A stretch of 64,000 nt of DNA from Dichetophora obliterata (GCA_963920525.1 OY986439.1:29274819-29338818); one strand, 5' to 3'. Shown: positions 44,870 through 57,610, counted from the first letter of the stretch. Notes: a model not told the origin generated them from the letters alone. Numbers and translations are program-made.

Positions 44870-45010
44870 AGGTGTGGATTTTTAGCTTTCCATAATTCTT
44901 AAACGTAGGAAAGAACAAAGAAAGTGAAAAGAACCATGCACGAACCCGGATTCGAACCAGGGACTTTGGGGTTGATAGTCTAGCGCACTCTCCACTAAAC
45001 TACAAAGGCC
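44870..45010 (-). mobile_element. SINE with tRNA-Glu-like head, 5' fragment
   Basis: On the minus strand, GGCCTTTGTAGTTTAGTGG (A box) and CTGGTTCGAATCCGGG (B box) are followed by TGGTTCTTTTCACTTTCTTTG and a further 50 bp shared with the two full copies. The 3' part is missing. Confidence 0.8.
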
Positions 45011-46995
45011 GAAATTTTAACCTAGAAAGTTATAAAGTATACTTCAGCCAACAACTGATTTTAATTTTCCCTTGAACGGTTCTCAAAAATTTAAATTTCA
45101 GCATCCATGGTTTTGTCGCTGGAGTTAGTTGGTTTGCTTACTCCAAATATGCAAATGCAGCTTATTGTAAGTTCTGCGTTGTCTTTAGCTCTGCTTATGG
45201 CGGCTTTGCATCACAGCCTCTTCGTAATTTACGGCACAAAAAATTTTTAACTAAATAAATTTTTCTGTCCCTTTCATTGTGACTCTTTTAAAGTCAGGAG
45301 TTCTTGAACAATTAACTTTCGAATTAAAGATATGAGTCTAAGCCTGATTTAATTTATGAGGAATGTTTGAAGTTTAAGTAATTTTGGTTTTGGTTTGGAA
45401 TTTAAGTAATTCTGGCCATAACTGCAAGCACTCAAAACCAACGATATCTTGAAAGTGAGAAAGAAATAATAAAGTTAGAAGTTATTTATTTTGAAAATAA
45501 GTATATTATAATACATTATTAAGAGAATATTTAAAAAAACTTTGGTAAAAAATGTTAAGAAATAACGGAGTGCCTCGAAAAAAATTTTTAAATTTTTTGC
45601 CTAATTTTAAAGTTGAAATGTCGATTTTTTGACAAAAAAATTAACCTATTTGGTATTGTAAGTTTGATATTAATTAAAAAATTTTTAAAAACTTAACGTC
45701 AGTTGATAGCTATTTGTATGTAGAAACATGTGTACAACATTTCAAAACGATCGATACAGTAGTTTTTTCGGAATCGTGGTCACCGACTTTAAAAATTACA
45801 TGTTTGGGAAAATCGATTTAAAATTTTTATACTCAAACATACCAGTATGAGTCGCTTGAAACGCTATATCTTCGTTTGTTTTGCTTCGATTTCGAAATTT
45901 TCGAAATTTTGACACTGTACAAACACTGTTGTACAAACTCTCGACATGTGTACATTCAGAAAAACAAATAAAACAAAAAACTGTTTTAAAACCTCACCCC
46001 CTTAATGCTATTACAAAACTTTAAAATTTTCTGCTGCAGATTGGAAGAGCCTTTTTCGGCCTTTAATATCTGGAAAAATTTTGTTTTATACAACTATTCT
46101 ACAGGCTAACATATTTACGAAAAACATGATTTTTTGAGGTTTTTGTAAAATGTTTTAGCTCACTGGCAGCTATCGTAACGGTCAAAATATTTTGGGAATC
46201 GTTATAAAATAGATCAAGGTTAATTTTTAGAGGGGTACAAATGGAACTTTTTTCTAATGGAAGTCGCGGTACCTTAATATATTTACTTACATATGAAGGG
46301 GTTATTGCAAAAACATGATAAGCCACCTAAAACATATTTTTAAACTTTCGACTTCAAAGTTTTGAAACAATGTATATTTGTATGAAGAAATGGATTTAAA
46401 TAAGGAAACAATGACAAATAGGTCCGAAATTTAATAATAAATAGCCAAAATCTCTTCAGTGGTTGCTGGCTATCCATTGAGCTATGTATCAAGCCTGAAA
46501 ATTTTATTTTTTAAATCATGTGGCTTATCACGTTATCCCAGCCCTTCATAGAAAATATATAAAAAACTTAACTTGAAAATTAAATGAAACAAAAACTTGT
46601 ATATTTCAATTTTTTTAATTTTATATAAAAAAATGTTCACCAAAGAGCCCCCCTCTCACGGGTAAATTCTGACTACGACCCTGCTGTATATATTTTAATG
46701 CTTTTTGCGCCCTCTATCGAAAGTTTTTCAAACTTCTGAAAGCTTTTCTTCTATTCCTGGGTTGGAAGAATCTTTAGACTTTATTTCATCAAAATCGTTA
46801 AATTTGTTTACCCACGATCGGCTTAGAACTGGTGAAGTTATACTAAAAAGACAATTTTGAGCGGTTTTTGGGTCCATCTATAAAAAAAAACTTTATGGTA
46901 CCATGACCCTCTCAAAATAAGCTTCAAATGAAAGGCGAATTTTGCAAAATGTTTTTTGTGACCCACCCTAATCTTGCATATATTATTTTTGCTTT
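45011..46995. other. 2 kb without a recognised gene
   Basis: 45090-45240 has mixed composition. The rest is AT-rich with no defined element. A 75-codon minus frame at 46099-46326 lacks motifs. Confidence 0.35.
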
Positions 46996-47950
46996 TCGCC
47001 TTGATAGAGCCTCATCTGTTTTCTGTTTTGTTGCGCTGTTCTAGCTGAGCACAAAAAGAGAAGAATAGAGAGCAACATGGAGTTTATTGAAACTCTCGCA
47101 ACACAAACGCATAAAAATAAAACGATTTAGCACCCAGTAAAAAAACATGCGATCGCTCCTATAAGGAGCAACAAGAGAGCGCTCTTTTACTGTTTTATTC
47201 TATCAAAAAGTGAGCACTTGTGAACTTGTGCTCCTTTACTGTTTTATAAAATCAAAAGGCGAGCAATCAATGAAAAAAAGAACATAAAGTGAGGCATGTG
47301 CTTTGTAAGAAACTCGATCATTATTTTCTGTGAAAAATCGACCATTGTAGTCTAGTGGAGAGTGCGCTAGACTAACAACCCAGAGGTCCCTGGTTCGACT
47401 CCGGGTTCGGGCATGGTTCTTCTTTTCACTTTCTTTGCTCTTTTCTAATTTAAGAATTATGGAAAACTTAAAATCCACAGCTAAATTGTGGAAAACGTGG
47501 AATTAAAGGACAGGAACACAACTAAGGGCTGGAAATGCTTGCCGAGGTTAAGGTGAAATTGAAAGCAATGTCTTTCACGTCTGTTTCGTCTAATCAATAA
47601 TTCACATATGGTTCCAATCAATTCCTCTAGCTAATCTGTCCCTTTCCTTTCACGTCAAAGACCAAACCTTGTTTGTATAAGGCGCATGTTGGTTCTTTGA
47701 TCTTTAAAAAAAAAATCTTTTAAATGTTCCTTTGCTGCTCCATTTGGATCAGTTATTGATCACTCCTTTTGAGCTCCTCTGGGATGTTAAAGGGAGCGCC
47801 ACACTTCCTAGGACATGCAATGTTAAAAGAGAACACCAAATACACCAAGCTTGGATCAATAAGGAGCACTCCCAGATCGCTCATAGGATGATCCACTTTT
47901 TTACTGGGCAATGCTTGGTATTTGGGATGATTTCTTAAAAAACTTAACAC
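46996..47950. repeat. Interspersed repeat, copy 1, split by a SINE
   Basis: AGCTGAGCACAAAAAGAG and GAGAGCAACATGGAGTTTAT (47045-47090) match 58549-58590, and GGGATGATTTCTTAAAAAAC at 47926 matches 58656. The SINE at 47340-47715 lies between the two matching parts. The identity of the repeat is unknown. Confidence 0.6.
47340..47715 (+). mobile_element. SINE with tRNA-Glu-like head, full copy
   Basis: Head: TAGTCTAGTGGAGAGTGCGC and B box GGTTCGACTCCGGG. Body as in 51860-52270 (AAGGGCTGGAAATGCTTGCC, CCAAACCTTGTTTGTATAAG). It ends in a short A run. Roughly 375 bp. Confidence 0.85.
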
Positions 47951-48250
47951 TTATGGCCGTGTAACAGGACTGTAACAAACCGAATAAGTTCCTAGTTAAG
48001 CACTTCATGGTCCATTTACAGCAAATAAATCATTTTTACCAGTCACAAATTGAAGATTAAGATTCTAAGACAGAAAGAGAAAAATAACTGGAGTTTTTTA
48101 CTAATCATATACAGTTCGTATTCGTAAAAAAATATATGATTAAAAAATTATGTGCAAAACAAAACAGAAAATTAAAAGAATAAATACAAAATATTGTGAC
48201 AAGATCAATACTGAGAAAAGTGTTTCAAAAATTTTAAATTGATTAAACTA

Positions 48251-48868
48251 CACCTTTTCAAGTTGTACTTCAGAAAATATAAATTTTATTTCAGAAATAT
48301 GAATTATATTTCAGATTTGAGAAATGTAGTTCAGAATCCGTAAATTGTATTTCAGAAAAGTAAATTGTAGTTCAGAATAGTAAGTTGAAATTCGGAATTC
48401 GTTAATTGTATTTCAGAATAGTAAATTTAAGTTCAGAATAATAAATTGAATTTCAGAAAAGTAAATTGTAGTTCAGAATAGTAAGTTGAAATTCAGAAAT
48501 CGTAAGTTGTATTTCAGAATTGTAAAATGTAGTTCAGAAATCATCAATGGTATTTCAGAAATATGACTTGTAGTTCAGAATCTTAATACAATTTACGCGT
48601 TCTGAATTTGAACTTTCTATTCTGAACTACAATTTACTTTTCTGAAACATAATTTATTATTCTGATCTACAATTTACTATTCTGAAATACAATTAACGAA
48701 TTCTGAATTTCAACTTGCTATTCTGAACTACAATTTACTTTTCTGAAATAAAATTTACGGATTCTGAACTACATTTCAAAATTCTGAAATGCAACTTAAG
48801 CTTTTTGAAATAAAAGTTATTAATCTGAAATAAAATTTACGTTTTCTGAACTACAACTTGAAAAGGTG
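48251..48868. mobile_element. TA-flanked element made of inverted ~20-bp arrays
   Basis: The TIRs CACCTTTTCAAGTTGTA are perfect and are flanked by TA. The left half is a direct array of units like AGTAAATTGTAGTTCAGAAT (about 15 copies) and the right half is the same array in reverse orientation, so the whole 618 bp can fold into one long hairpin. No coding content. Confidence 0.8.
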
Positions 48869-48981
48869 TAGCTAAAAATGTTTACAATACACAAAAAAAT
48901 TGCAAATTTTTAGCCGAAAGAAATTTCAGAAGTTTTGTTGTGTCACTTTTTTTTTAAATAAAATCCGTTAAATTGAACACA

Positions 48982-49230
48982 TCTGTGGTCACAAGGAATA
49001 ACGACTAAACTCAAAGTATCGTAAGAAACGATATATTAATTGCACGAACTACGACCCATTTTTTTGAAATACATGAACCGTTAAGCAGAAAATATGTGCA
49101 GACATAAGTGATGATCAATTCTGGGAAAAAAATGGATATCTGCATACTTCCAAAAATTGACATTAAAGTAAATTCCATATCGCTTTTTTACGATATTTTG
49201 AGTTTTGTCATTATTCCTTCTGACCACAGA
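48982..49230. mobile_element. MITE of the TCTGTGGTCA family, copy 2
   Basis: The ends TCTGTGGTCACAAGGAATAA and (right, inward) TCTGTGGTCAGAAGGAATAA flank a 249-bp interior, largely the reverse complement of 29131-29383 (shared ATGTGCAGACATAAGTGATG). Confidence 0.8.
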
Positions 49231-49318
49231 TTTCATGTTCGTTTTTCATATCAAAATCACTATTTTTATCATTTTAAATGATATTTTTCAAAAAATAAGC
49301 ACTTTCCCTATAGAAAAC

Positions 49319-49495
49319 TTTAATTAAATATACTTATTAGAATTTCGAAAAGAAAGTACCCCCATAACGGGCTCTAGCACAAATATGATATTATAATACT
49401 TTTTTTATTAAAATCGGCCCAGTACTTATGGAGCACACTGGCTAATGTAAATTTACACTTCAATTTTATATAAAAGTGAATATATATAGATAGAT
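49319..49495. repeat. Interspersed repeat ending in ATAGAT, copy 1
   Basis: It shares CTAGCACAAATATGATAT, GGCCCAGTACTT and CACTTCAATTTTATATAA with 58682-58849. It ends in TATATATAGATAGATTTAGA, a short form of the satellite seed at 59161. Confidence 0.65.
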
Positions 49496-51859
49496 TTAGA
49501 TGGCATCCATTACAAACATATTAAATTTATGTAAATGGAAACCTTTAAATATCTCGATGCTAACATAAATGGACTTAGGCCACTCATGTACAATTCTTGA
49601 ACTTTCAAATGTTTTAATTACTTCATTTCAACCATCGTGTTTTCCAGGGGGGCCCTACCCCCCTTTGTATGCCCCTGCACGGATTGCATACAAAGTAGCA
49701 TTTGACTTGGTCTAATGAATATACAAAATATATTTTTTTTTATGAAAAAGTTTTCGAACTTGTTCATTTATGACGTCAAAATTATTAACTTCAGTAATAA
49801 AATACAAATAATCCATAACTTAAACGACAAAACCACCTCTCCGTCGCTCGAAATTGGTAGGTATCACTAATAGCTTTCAAGCTTTTCCAATAAATTTTAC
49901 TCTAGAAACAACCGGGAAACTGTCGCTTTCAGCGACATTTATTGTTGTCATTCATCTCTTAGAGATTAGAAGTGCTTAAATTATAAATAATATTGGGGCT
50001 GATTTGTCAAAAGCTAGAATGATTACCATAAAGTAGATAAATAAGCTTAGCTGACTACAAGGATGGCGGATGCTAAAATTATGGGGGTGCCTTAACAAAT
50101 TGCGCTGCAAAAATATTGCTTCGAATTTGAAAAAAAAAACAACCTCAAGTGTTGTGCAAGACCAGCTGATGTGGGGATTAGAGGACATAAACGATGGTAA
50201 ACAACCAGGCATTCATCACTTTTTGTCGTTGCCGTTGATGTTCTTTTAACATTTTATTCAATACACAAGGGAAATCAACAACATTTAAACTTATCGACAT
50301 TCATTCTCGAGAAAAAAACAACAATAACAACCCAAACAACAACTCATAATCCACGCTAAATCCAGAAATCAAACATGTTTTACATTTTCTGTGGGAGAGC
50401 AACTCTCTACCAGAAATACACAAGGCACCAAGGGGCCTTGATTAACCGTGTCTTATCAATAACACCGTTTGGTGGTGTTCAAAGCTAACCGCTTCCGTTG
50501 AGCCATACAATCAATCAAAATAAAATTAAGTAAAAACTTGATGCACAAAGCTGTGGAATTTTCGGCTATGCCTGATGTAGAAAAATGTATTCTATTTCGT
50601 GTCTTGCTCAAAGCAATTTTCGGCAGTTAAGCCGGTTAAATAAATTTTCAAAATCTTCAAGAAATCCCAGCTTTACCTACTACAAAAGCTAAAACGTAAA
50701 TAGCTGCTTTATTAAGTTAAACTAGTTTTAATGATTATATTAATCTTACTTTTGATTTCACTGGCAAACAGAATTGTGCCCCTGACTGTCATAATGATTA
50801 ATTGCCAACGCCTAGTGTTGCCACAGTTAATTTAATCCGTAGCTGTGAATTTGCCACAGAAACTAACGAATGTTATTAATACATCAAATGCTAGATTTGA
50901 CCCTTCTTTATCTATATTTAATGCAGATAGATTTTTTATCAGTCAACTAATTAAAGGTTTGATGGTAGCAAACGTGATGCATACACGGACGCACTTTATT
51001 TGATAAAGGTTACCGATTTTCACTTTTTATTATTCATGAGGTCAAGTGTGCATGTCAGACATGCGTGCCTTGAACTACATTCCAACTGGTTTAAGCAGGG
51101 AAAAAATGTGACATAAGTGAAAAAATGTTTTACAAAATTTTATTTAATCTTTACGTTAACACATAAGCCTAATCTATCTTTTTTTCGTTACAGATACTTC
51201 AAGATTAAAACAAAAAATCTTTTAAATTTAAACTATAAGTAATATTGTAATGTCAAATAAATTAAATAATCTAATAATTGATCGATATTCGGTCAAAGTC
51301 ATGTGTAATTGAACATTTGGTTGTGAAAATAGCCACCTTTCAGTTAGAACACTAGCTTCTGGCGAAGCAAAAACTCGTTCATTTCTATGGTGCATTTCGA
51401 CAAACTATCGAACACCAATGAATATTGAAATAAATTAAGAAGCAACTAGAACAGATGGCAACCTTGATAGAGTTGATGGCGGTGATCTAAAATGGCCTAC
51501 TGCTTTGAAGTGTCATATGATTAGCAGCCATACAATTCATAAGAATGAATTCGAGGATCTGCACATTCATATGCTAGTTTAAACAGTGAGTTGATCACAG
51601 CTTAATCACTCAAAGACTACTGAAGGGGAAAATGTAGCGATTTCCGAAACAGACTGTCTAGTCAGCTAAGTGATTGACTCTATACAGAGTTGGTGTTGTT
51701 GTTGTTGCCTTCTTAAAAACTTACTTGATCTAAAGCTCACAATTTTAATTTATATAAGTAATAATGTTTATGTAACTTGCAAAGTAAAATATGTGTTCTC
51801 TGAAAGTTTCTCAGTCCCGTATCAGATTTTAATGGTTTAAAGAAACTTGTTTACTTGTC
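49496..51859. other. 2.3 kb without a gene, largely native intron
   Basis: 50220-51060 is mixed-composition, low-repeat sequence. No frame over 80 codons looks coding. (GTT)n of about five units near 51690. Confidence 0.4.
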
Positions 51860-52238
51860 GGCCTTTTTAGTCTAGTGGAGAGTGCGCTAGACTCTCAACC
51901 CAGAGGTCCCTGGTTCGAATCCGGGCTCGGGCATGGTTCTTTTCACTTTCTTTGTTCTTTCCTACATATAAGAATTATGGAAAACTGAAAATCCACAGCT
52001 ACAATTGTGGAGAATGTGGAATTAAAGGAATGGAAACAACTAAGGGCTGGAAATGCTTGCCGAGGTTAAGGCATAACACTAGCCTCGGTTAAAAGCAATT
52101 CAAATTGACTTTCACGGTTGTTTCGCCTAATCAATAATTCACGTATTGTTCCAATAAATTCCTCTAAATAAATCTATCCCTTTCCTTTCAGGTCAAAGAC
52201 CAAACCTTGTTTGTATAAGGCGCATGCCTTGGTTCTTT

Positions 52239-52269
<31 letters not shown>

Positions 52270-52270
52270 A
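51860..52270 (+). mobile_element. SINE with tRNA-Glu-like head and 25-base A tail
   Basis: The best copy: GGCCTTTTTAGTCTAGTGG (A box), GGTTCGAATCCGGG (B box), an anticodon-region word CTCTCAACCCAG reminiscent of tRNA-Glu(CTC), then a 300-bp body and (A)25. The long pure A tail suggests a recent insertion. No clear target duplication. Confidence 0.9.
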
Positions 52271-52696
52271 TCCACCAATTTTAATACAAAATTTAAAGAA
52301 AATTTTGTAAAAATAAGCAATAACTTTTTTCGATTATTTCAAAAGAAGAATGGTCAATTGTTAACTTTTTCTTATAAAATTTGAAAATATTACATTGCAT
52401 TTATAGTTTCAGGTCATTTTTGAAGTGAAACTTCTAATGAGACTGTTTAGTAATGTTAAAAAATAAATCGGAAGTAAAATATAGGTAAAGCTGCTCATAC
52501 ACAGGAGGATGAAACTCGGAATATTGGTAGATAGAATACATATCTGATATCGATTCTACCAAAATATAAGAGTGACACGCTTTCGAAACCATGGTACTAT
52601 ATATCAAATTACATAAAATTTGGAAATTCGGCAAAAAAGATGAACCGAAAAGTAAACTCTAAAAAATATATAATAGAGTTCTATCCACACTTATGC
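52271..52696. other. AT-rich spacer
   Basis: Nothing definable apart from the 5' flank of the hAT target. Confidence 0.35.
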
Positions 52697-52704
52697 GATG
52701 GAAC

Positions 52705-53861
52705 CAGTGATGCCAATAAATTTTTAATAAAATCCCTACCGAATCTCAAAAAAAATCCCTACTTTTCCCAAAGCAAATATAATTTTTCCTTACAATTTTC
52801 TCTAAATTTTTTTTTTCATAGCTTTAGCTCAAAGTTTTCCCACAGCAAATCACATTTTGGGAGGTTTTTCGAAAAATATTTCAATTGCTTTTGGCCTTTT
52901 AATGGAAACTACGTCTTTTTGTTGAAATTTGCTTTGAGAAAGCATCAGGAGATAAGATTTGAGATTTAAGATTCAGGTAAAAAGGAGACCTGAAAGCATC
53001 CGTTTCAATTTTTTCGAGCCATCCCTAGAATTCACCGATATCCAGCCAGCTGTTGTTAAATTTTTATTTTCTGTACTTAGCACGCCGCTTCGCAACAACT
53101 GTTTCAAGAGAAGATGAATCGGAAGAATTGTTAATTTTTCTAAAAACAATTTCATTGAGAATTTTTATGACATTTGATTTTCATTCATTAATTCAGACTC
53201 TGATTTTGTGTTTTTGTATAACAATTTATTCAGTAAATTAGATCTTGTGGAAATATGAAATCGCGTCAAAATTATAATTAACTCTTGAGAAGGCGCGCAT
53301 GAGCATTTTGCTCACGCAATTTTTAAATGGATAAAATTCCTCTTTGTTATTAACATTATTGCACGCATTATGTCGAGTATCTTTGGTAACGGTTGTTCTC
53401 CGCGTCTTGGCAAGTTTTTGCTGAGGTGAGTGCACGATTGGAGCTGTAGGTATGCGGTTTAAAAACTACAATAATTCCTCAATAAGCACAATGCTCACGC
53501 GCGACAATCCATGCTACTCTGCGAGGCGCGCCTTCTCCAGGGTCAAGCATGCTCGGTGACAAATGAGTAAGCTCAAGCACAAAGTTCTTTAAAAGTCTTG
53601 CTGGTCAGTGGGTGTGTTCAAGCATATGTGAAGATTTAACATGCTCAGATTATTCACACTGAAACAATTTCAAAATCAATTAAAGAAATTATATGCGAAC
53701 ATAAAAAGAAACTTTTTTGAAAAATAAAGAGACAAATTTTATATTTTTAAAACTCCCTACATTTAAGCAAATATTGAAAATATGTTCTTTATTTCCTACA
53801 CCTCAAATTGAAGGCTGAATTTCCCTACTCGTAGTCTCTTTTCCCACTATTGGCATCACTG
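52705..53861. mobile_element. hAT element with perfect 8-bp duplication GATGGAAC
   Basis: The ends CAGTGATGCCAATAAAT and (right, inward) CAGTGATGCCAATAGTG are typical hAT termini. GATGGAAC is at 52697-52704 and 53862-53869. CCCTACTTTTCCC-type words occur inside both ends. A 60-codon minus frame at 52973-53155 and plus frames to 109 codons show no transposase motif that I can name. Confidence 0.85.
53285..53541. repeat. Inverted repeat GAGAAGGCGCGC with GC-rich core, inside the hAT
   Basis: GAGAAGGCGCGC at 53287 is inverted as GCGCGCCTTCTC near 53538. GAGCATTTTGCTCACGC near each end pairs less well. It stands out as GC-rich within an AT-rich element, so it is possibly a nested MITE. Confidence 0.45.
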
Positions 53862-53999
53862 GATGGAACTTGGATTGTAGTCAAATAGGTTTGTAACAAA
53901 AAATCTGTCGAAAAGTTCTAGTGAAAAATTTGTAAGTACTCTGGGAAAAAGAAAATTGGTTCTTTTGGTTAAGGGCTTTCGGCGGTTTTTGGTACGGTT

Positions 54000-54142
54000 T
54001 ATAGTTTAATGGTATGGAATGATGACTCATGATATGACAGTATGACTATGATCATACGACTATGATCATATGACTATGATATGACAGTACGGTATTATGA
54101 TGGATTTCGTAAAATGGCTGTCATGCGAGATGCATGGTATTA
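54000..54142. repeat. Degenerate TATGATGG/TATGATCATA simple repeat
   Basis: Imperfect units of GACTATGATCATA and ATGGTAT. This tract and 56952-57240 are the two halves of one low-complexity region split by the hAT at 54153. Confidence 0.8.
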
Positions 54143-56113
54143 TGGTGTAGGACAGGCACGCTAGAGGCTAGAACCCCTTCCCCCTCCCGAAATAAAGAAT
54201 TTTAACGAGCTTCGAGAGAAACACTCAGCATAACATGAAAAAAAAAATAAAAAGACTCAATTTAAAACATTTATTGTGAAAAGACTATAATATATAAACT
54301 TGAAAATTTTTTAAAGTACACTGAAGGACTATGTGTACAAATTGAATGGAACTATGTTTATATTAAATGAATTTGTTTTTTAAATAGGGCTTGAAAAAAT
54401 TTCATTTAACTTAAACTCAAATGTTTGTACAGTTCAATTAAAACCAAATTTTTTTTTTTCAAAACAATGTTTTTAAATATACTTTTATAGTAAACATTTA
54501 CAGTTAGCATTTGTTAAAATAAAATATTTAAAAGAAAAACTTTAGTATTGAAAACAAATATTTTAAAACGTAATTTAAAATATCGTTCTTAAATTAAAAA
54601 CAATAAAATTAAATCGCCATTTTTCGATTCCATTTTTTTAATTTTTTTCGAGTTTTCGACGTTATATTCGTAATTAGTGACCCCCGGAATCCCTCGAATG
54701 CCTTATTTTAACTCCATTCGATGAAGTATGGGTTTATTACGGCTTAAAATAATTACATATTTTAAACATTAAAGTAATAAATTACTTTTTATTTCATCTA
54801 ATGTTAATTATTTGTAAAACCTATTTAAAAAATATTTTCACACAATCAAATGTAAAATCAGGGTTTTTCTCAGCTTGATCTCAATTATCTAGCAACTATT
54901 GTCCAAGATTCTACTGAATATAATTTTTCAATTTAAACTCAGATAGCGATGTATTGGTTTTGTTATTGTAGTGAAATAATAAGAGAAAATTAAAAAAAAA
55001 ATAATTGAGTTTTTAGTTGAAAATTTAATACGCTTATTTTTTAATTTTGTTTTGTAGAAACGCAAAAGCGTTAAATTTTTATTTTAAAATTTTTTGTTTA
55101 ATTTTAAAGTATGTTTATATTCTCAGTGTAAGTAATATAAAAAATATTCCAAAATGAATTTTTTGTTTGTTTTTAATTGTATCTTCTTCTCGATAGGTGG
55201 CATAAAAAAGCAATCCTTTTCAGCTGGCCTAAAAATATTTTGGTCCCGATTTATCGTAAAACAAAAATCAAGTGCATTTTAATAAGAATACTTGTAGCTA
55301 CAACCTTTACTAGAATTTTTAAGTTTGGCCTAGTAGGAAAAATTTAGCACGACTTTTTAAAAAATGCTGTAATTTTCAACGCTTTTTATCCCCGTAGCGG
55401 GGGAAATTTGTAACTAAGACACATAATACTAGTTAAGGTTGTCGTAATCTTATTAATATGCACTTTGATTTTTTTTTCCGATAAACTGGGGCTAAAATAT
55501 GTTGACACGGGCTGCAATGGACTACTTGTTCTTTGAAACAAAAATAATTTTTTTATTTACGTAAAAAAAATTTTAAGTTTCTTTGTATTGTAGTCTTTTT
55601 ACAATAAATATCAATGCTAGATGAATTCTTTGAATCCTTGAAATCTTGAATTCTTGAATCCATAACTTTTAAATTCTTAAAGAACACACTCTCATTTCAT
55701 ATCGTTGGAAAGGTAATAGAACGTAAAAAAAATGAAAATAATGAAAATTATAACGCCTGTTGCTGGCATGGTATTAAACTTTGAAATTAATAATGGGTCA
55801 TGTAACTGCAATTTTTTAAAAAGTTAAATATTTTTCCCTCAAAATTAAATTTCCAATGATACCCTATTTACGAAAATCGCAAATAAATTGACTGAGCTAC
55901 GTTGTCTCAAAATTAATCCTATTTTGGCATTCGCATGGCTATGGTTCCGCCTAAGAAATCTCAAAACCTTAAACTCCGAATTTGATTTTCTAAACAATAA
56001 ACTAACCTAAGCACAAAATTTTAGCCAAATCGAAGGTGGTCAGTGCAACTGATATTACACTTCAATGTGAAATGGGCGACATATTGAAAACAATTTGTTC
56101 CTACTTTGACAAA

Positions 56114-56361
56114 TCTGTGGTCAAAAGCACTAAGCGCTTAAGTCAAAAATTGCTGTTTCGAGTAATCTCGTGTTAAAGTTTTCAATCGCCATATGAATTG
56201 TATGAAAGAGTCTTTTGTTTTTGTGTCATAACTTTGGCTAGGGTCATGCTAGAAGCTCCAGATTTTGTGTGCTTATAAAGCTATATGCTTGAAACACATC
56301 TACATCAATAACTCAGTTTTGTCTTAAGTCGACTTAAGCGCTTAGTGCTTTTGACCACAGA
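56114..56361. mobile_element. MITE with TCTGTGGTCAAAAGC ends
   Basis: The TIRs TCTGTGGTCAAAAGCACTAA continue through GCGCTTAAGTC on both sides; 248 bp, non-coding. The outer ten bases equal those of the 29131 and 48982 MITEs but the interior differs, so it is a sister family. Confidence 0.75.
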
Positions 56362-56668
56362 AATGCAAATGCTTTATGCAAATTTTTGTATAACATATTG
56401 CTAAAAATTGGTTAAAAATTGCATGGAATATTTTTTAAATTTTGTATGAAAAATCATGCATTAATATTAAAGGCATCGTGTTGAATTTAAAAACGTGATG
56501 ATTTTTCCAGTGTATCAATTGATTTTGATACACCAATTTTGATACCAAAAATATTTTGTACCCCATATTTGTAGGCTCTACTTGAAACAGACAAATCGAC
56601 CTGTAACATTTATATATCCATAAGTTATATATCCATCAATACGCCGATTCCTGAAGATTGGTGCAACG

Positions 56669-56869
56669 TTGCCAGTTTCATTCACTTTCCGCAAACCCTC
56701 GTTTTCGTTGTTTCGAAAACCCAAAACATGCATGAGAAGTAAAACTGGAAAAGAAAGGCTCAATGCGTTAATTTTTTTAAATTTTCACAGGGATGTGGAA
56801 GTGTTCATGGAAGAAATTTTAAATGCATTAGCCCAAAAAAAATATGTACAATTATTATATATTATTTAA
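56669..56869 (+). pseudogene. hAT transposase C-terminal dimerisation domain
   Basis: The 66-codon frame reads ...KPSFSLFRKPKTCMRSKTGK, then ERLNALIFLNFHRDVEV and EEILNALAQKK. This is the usual end of ZMYM/zinc-finger-type hAT transposases (FS.L.R.KT..RS..G.ERL..LA.L..HRD). It is followed directly by an A-rich 3' region and the element terminus. The upstream catalytic region is not recoverable by eye. Confidence 0.8.
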
Positions 56870-56951
56870 AAAAATAAAAATTAGAATAAGTTTAAACAAA
56901 AAAAAATTAAAACCCCCGAAATTTTTTTCTGGGTACGCGCCTGGTGTAGTA

Positions 56952-57240
56952 TGATGATACGATATGGTATGGCGCCATGATGGTATGATACGTGTAAAGG
57001 AATGATCCAATGGAGTAATGGTATTTCATTTTATAATGCAATCGTATGATGGTGCTTCATCAGTCTGATAGTATATTAGGAAGGGCTTTAAAATATGAGT
57101 GTGATGATATGGTTTGATGGCATGGTATGATGGTATTTTATGAAAATGAAGGTATATTTTGATGGTATGGTTTGATTGTATGGTTTGATGAGTTTAGTAT
57201 GGTAAGAATGTATTATGTATGATATGATGGAATGTTAAGA
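56952..57240. repeat. Degenerate GATGGTATGG simple repeat
   Basis: Imperfect repeats of TATGATGGTATG and TTTGATGG; continues the tract at 54000-54142 across the hAT insertion. Confidence 0.8.
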
Positions 57241-57249
57241 TTGTATCAT

Positions 57250-57610
57250 TTGATATTTATATTTTTACTTCTCTTTTCAACTACTGCTTATACTACTATG
57301 TCTACTAATATTTTCCATTATTACTTTAATTTATACTTCTATTTCCACATCAATTTTAAATACTTTATCACCAACTGCTTTCTATTATTACTTCTTTTTA
57401 TACTTCTATTTCCAATTACTATTTCCGACTACTATTTCTGCTACTATTTTCTACTACGTATGGAAGTCAGATATGATCTGATAGTTTTTTATGTAATGAT
57501 ACACATTTGTTAATTCGTCTACTATTTTCTGCTACTATTTTGTACATTACTTCTACTACCATTTTCTACAAATATTTTCATTACTTCTTTTACTACTATT
57601 TTTCATCTGG
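57250..57610. repeat. Degenerate pyrimidine-rich CTACTATTTTC repeat
   Basis: Units such as TTCTACTACTATTTT and ACTTCTATTTCC recur imperfectly. A 93-codon frame (57232-57513) is a by-product of the repeat. Confidence 0.75.

Larger units (their letters stand above)
54153..56943 (+). mobile_element. hAT element, 2.8 kb, ZMYM-type transposase relic
   Basis: The ends CAGGCACGCTAGAGG and (right, inward) CAGGCGCGTACCCAG share only the first bases, but GTGTAGGA (54145-54152) and GTGTAGTA (56944-56951) match at 7 of 8. A hAT C-terminal domain lies in the expected place at the 3' end (56669-56869, plus), which confirms the assignment. The rest is AT-rich with no coding left, and a MITE (56114-56361) is nested in it. 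Confidence 0.75.

Noticed and set aside
51860..51935. Possible tRNA-Glu gene (also 47340 and 44940-45010)
   Set aside because: All three are followed by the same body and two by an A tail, so they are SINE heads.
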